From Paenibacillus pasadenensis (lineage in GTDB: Bacteria > Bacillota > Bacilli > Paenibacillales > Paenibacillaceae): a stretch of 64,000 nucleotides of DNA. This document shows positions 63,689-64,000 of the stretch, in pieces. The stretch is taken from positions 248,001-312,000 of the forward strand of contig NZ_JAMBOT010000005.1 of assembly GCF_023715725.1 (NCBI RefSeq), in the 5' to 3' direction. The translations under genes and the position numbers were made by a program. Numbering within the stretch: the first letter of the stretch is position 1; the number at the start of each line of letters is the position of its first letter. Below the pieces are notes generated by a model that saw only the letters and a program-made list of their open reading frames with translations, was not told the DNA's origin and ran no database searches.

Positions 63689-64000
63689 TTGCTGAATCAG
63701 CTTTTGTTGCCCGCAGCGCGCAGCATGAAGGATCTGGAAAAGCTTATGGGCATGAGCTACAGCTATATCGTACTGTTGGACAGCCATATCAGCCGCCTGA
63801 AGCCGCTTGCCGAGCTGGCCCGCGCAAACGGGAAAAGGCTGCTCATTCACGCCGATCTCGTCGAGGGGCTCAAAAACGACGAGCATGCGGCCGAGTTTTT
63901 ATGCCAGGTCATACAACCGGCGGGAATTCTGTCGACGCGGGCAAGCGTCATTGCCAAGACGAAGCAGAACCGGCTGCTCGCCATCCAGCGCATGTTTCTG
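63689..64000 (+). CDS. glpP: Glycerol uptake operon antiterminator GlpP (5' part)
   Basis: The first 104 codons are in the window; the gene runs off the right edge. The frame starts MLNQLLLPAARSMKDLEKLM and continues with SYSYIVLLDSHISRLK, KRLLIHADLVEGLKNDE and ILSTRASVIAKTKQNRLLAI, all typical of GlpP, a glycerol-3-phosphate responsive antiterminator. The start is TTG at 63689, behind AAGGGGGG. The genes it controls are outside the window. Confidence 0.9.
   Translation, partial: MLNQLLLPAARSMKDLEKLMGMSYSYIVLLDSHISRLKPLAELARANGKRLLIHADLVEGLKNDEHAAEFLCQVIQPAGILSTRASVIAKTKQNRLLAIQRMFL

Overview
The window looks like the chromosome of a spore-forming, Gram-positive Bacillota bacterium of the Paenibacillus type. 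The support is moderately high GC content, strong AGGAGG-type ribosome binding sites with frequent TTG and GTG starts, GlnR/TnrA-type boxes, a lutABC lactate operon, a bacilliredoxin, a KinB-like sensor kinase, a GlpP antiterminator and several AraC/LytTR regulators. I see no rRNA, tRNA, CRISPR array, prophage or insertion sequence. Almost all genes look like core or metabolic genes. The genus assignment is an inference from gene content; no search was run.

Region 1 (1-13950) is a complete nitrate assimilation island. nirBD (minus strand) encodes nitrite reductase. An ANTAR-domain antiterminator gene is translationally coupled to a TrpD2-like phosphoribosyltransferase gene. narK is a nitrate/nitrite transporter. 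Divergent from it runs moeA-nasB-nasC-mobA-mobB (molybdenum cofactor and nitrate reductase). All three target transcripts (nirBD, narK, moeA operon) start with a leader that folds into two hairpins with six-base loops carrying A at position 1 and G at position 4. In each leader the second hairpin overlaps an intrinsic terminator, which is the known signature of an ANTAR-controlled antitermination leader. GlnR/TnrA boxes lie in the same promoter regions. The sequence therefore suggests a two-step control: nitrogen status acts on initiation and a nitrate/nitrite-linked ANTAR protein acts on elongation.

Region 2 (13951-19620) holds lutABC plus a GntR-type regulator (L-lactate oxidation), then a Gfo/Idh/MocA dehydrogenase. 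Region 3 (19650-32110) holds an unrecognised small protein, a secreted DUF4832-type protein, a catalase-family peroxidase, a small membrane protein, a secreted thermolysin-like protease, aconitase, an AI-2E-family membrane protein, a LytTR regulator with an upstream cre site, and an orphan GAF histidine kinase. Region 4 (32120-43860) is carbohydrate-oriented: a TIM-barrel isomerase/dehydrogenase pair with a divergent AraC regulator, an AIM24 protein, a lactonase, an Fsr-type exporter, lacZ and a copper-amine-oxidase-N-type secreted protein. Region 5 (43940-57850) holds an efflux permease, a Nudix hydrolase, a ThuA-like protein, a chemotaxis receptor, catalase, a sodium-coupled transporter, a BaiN-type flavoprotein, a lipase-like hydrolase and a KinB-like kinase. 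Region 6 (58020-64000) holds bacilliredoxin, nadE-acpS, a cytochrome c lipoprotein, an AraC regulator, mutY-eda and the start of glpP.

Beyond the genes, the most unusual feature is a set of four intergenic arrays at 4778, 18130, 35453 and 53104. Each is made of short palindromes repeated about every 49-52 bp, near five DNA helical turns. Three of the four lie between convergent genes. Two share both the palindrome and an exact 52-bp period although they are 48 kb apart. A 159-bp near-perfect inverted repeat sits in front of nadE.
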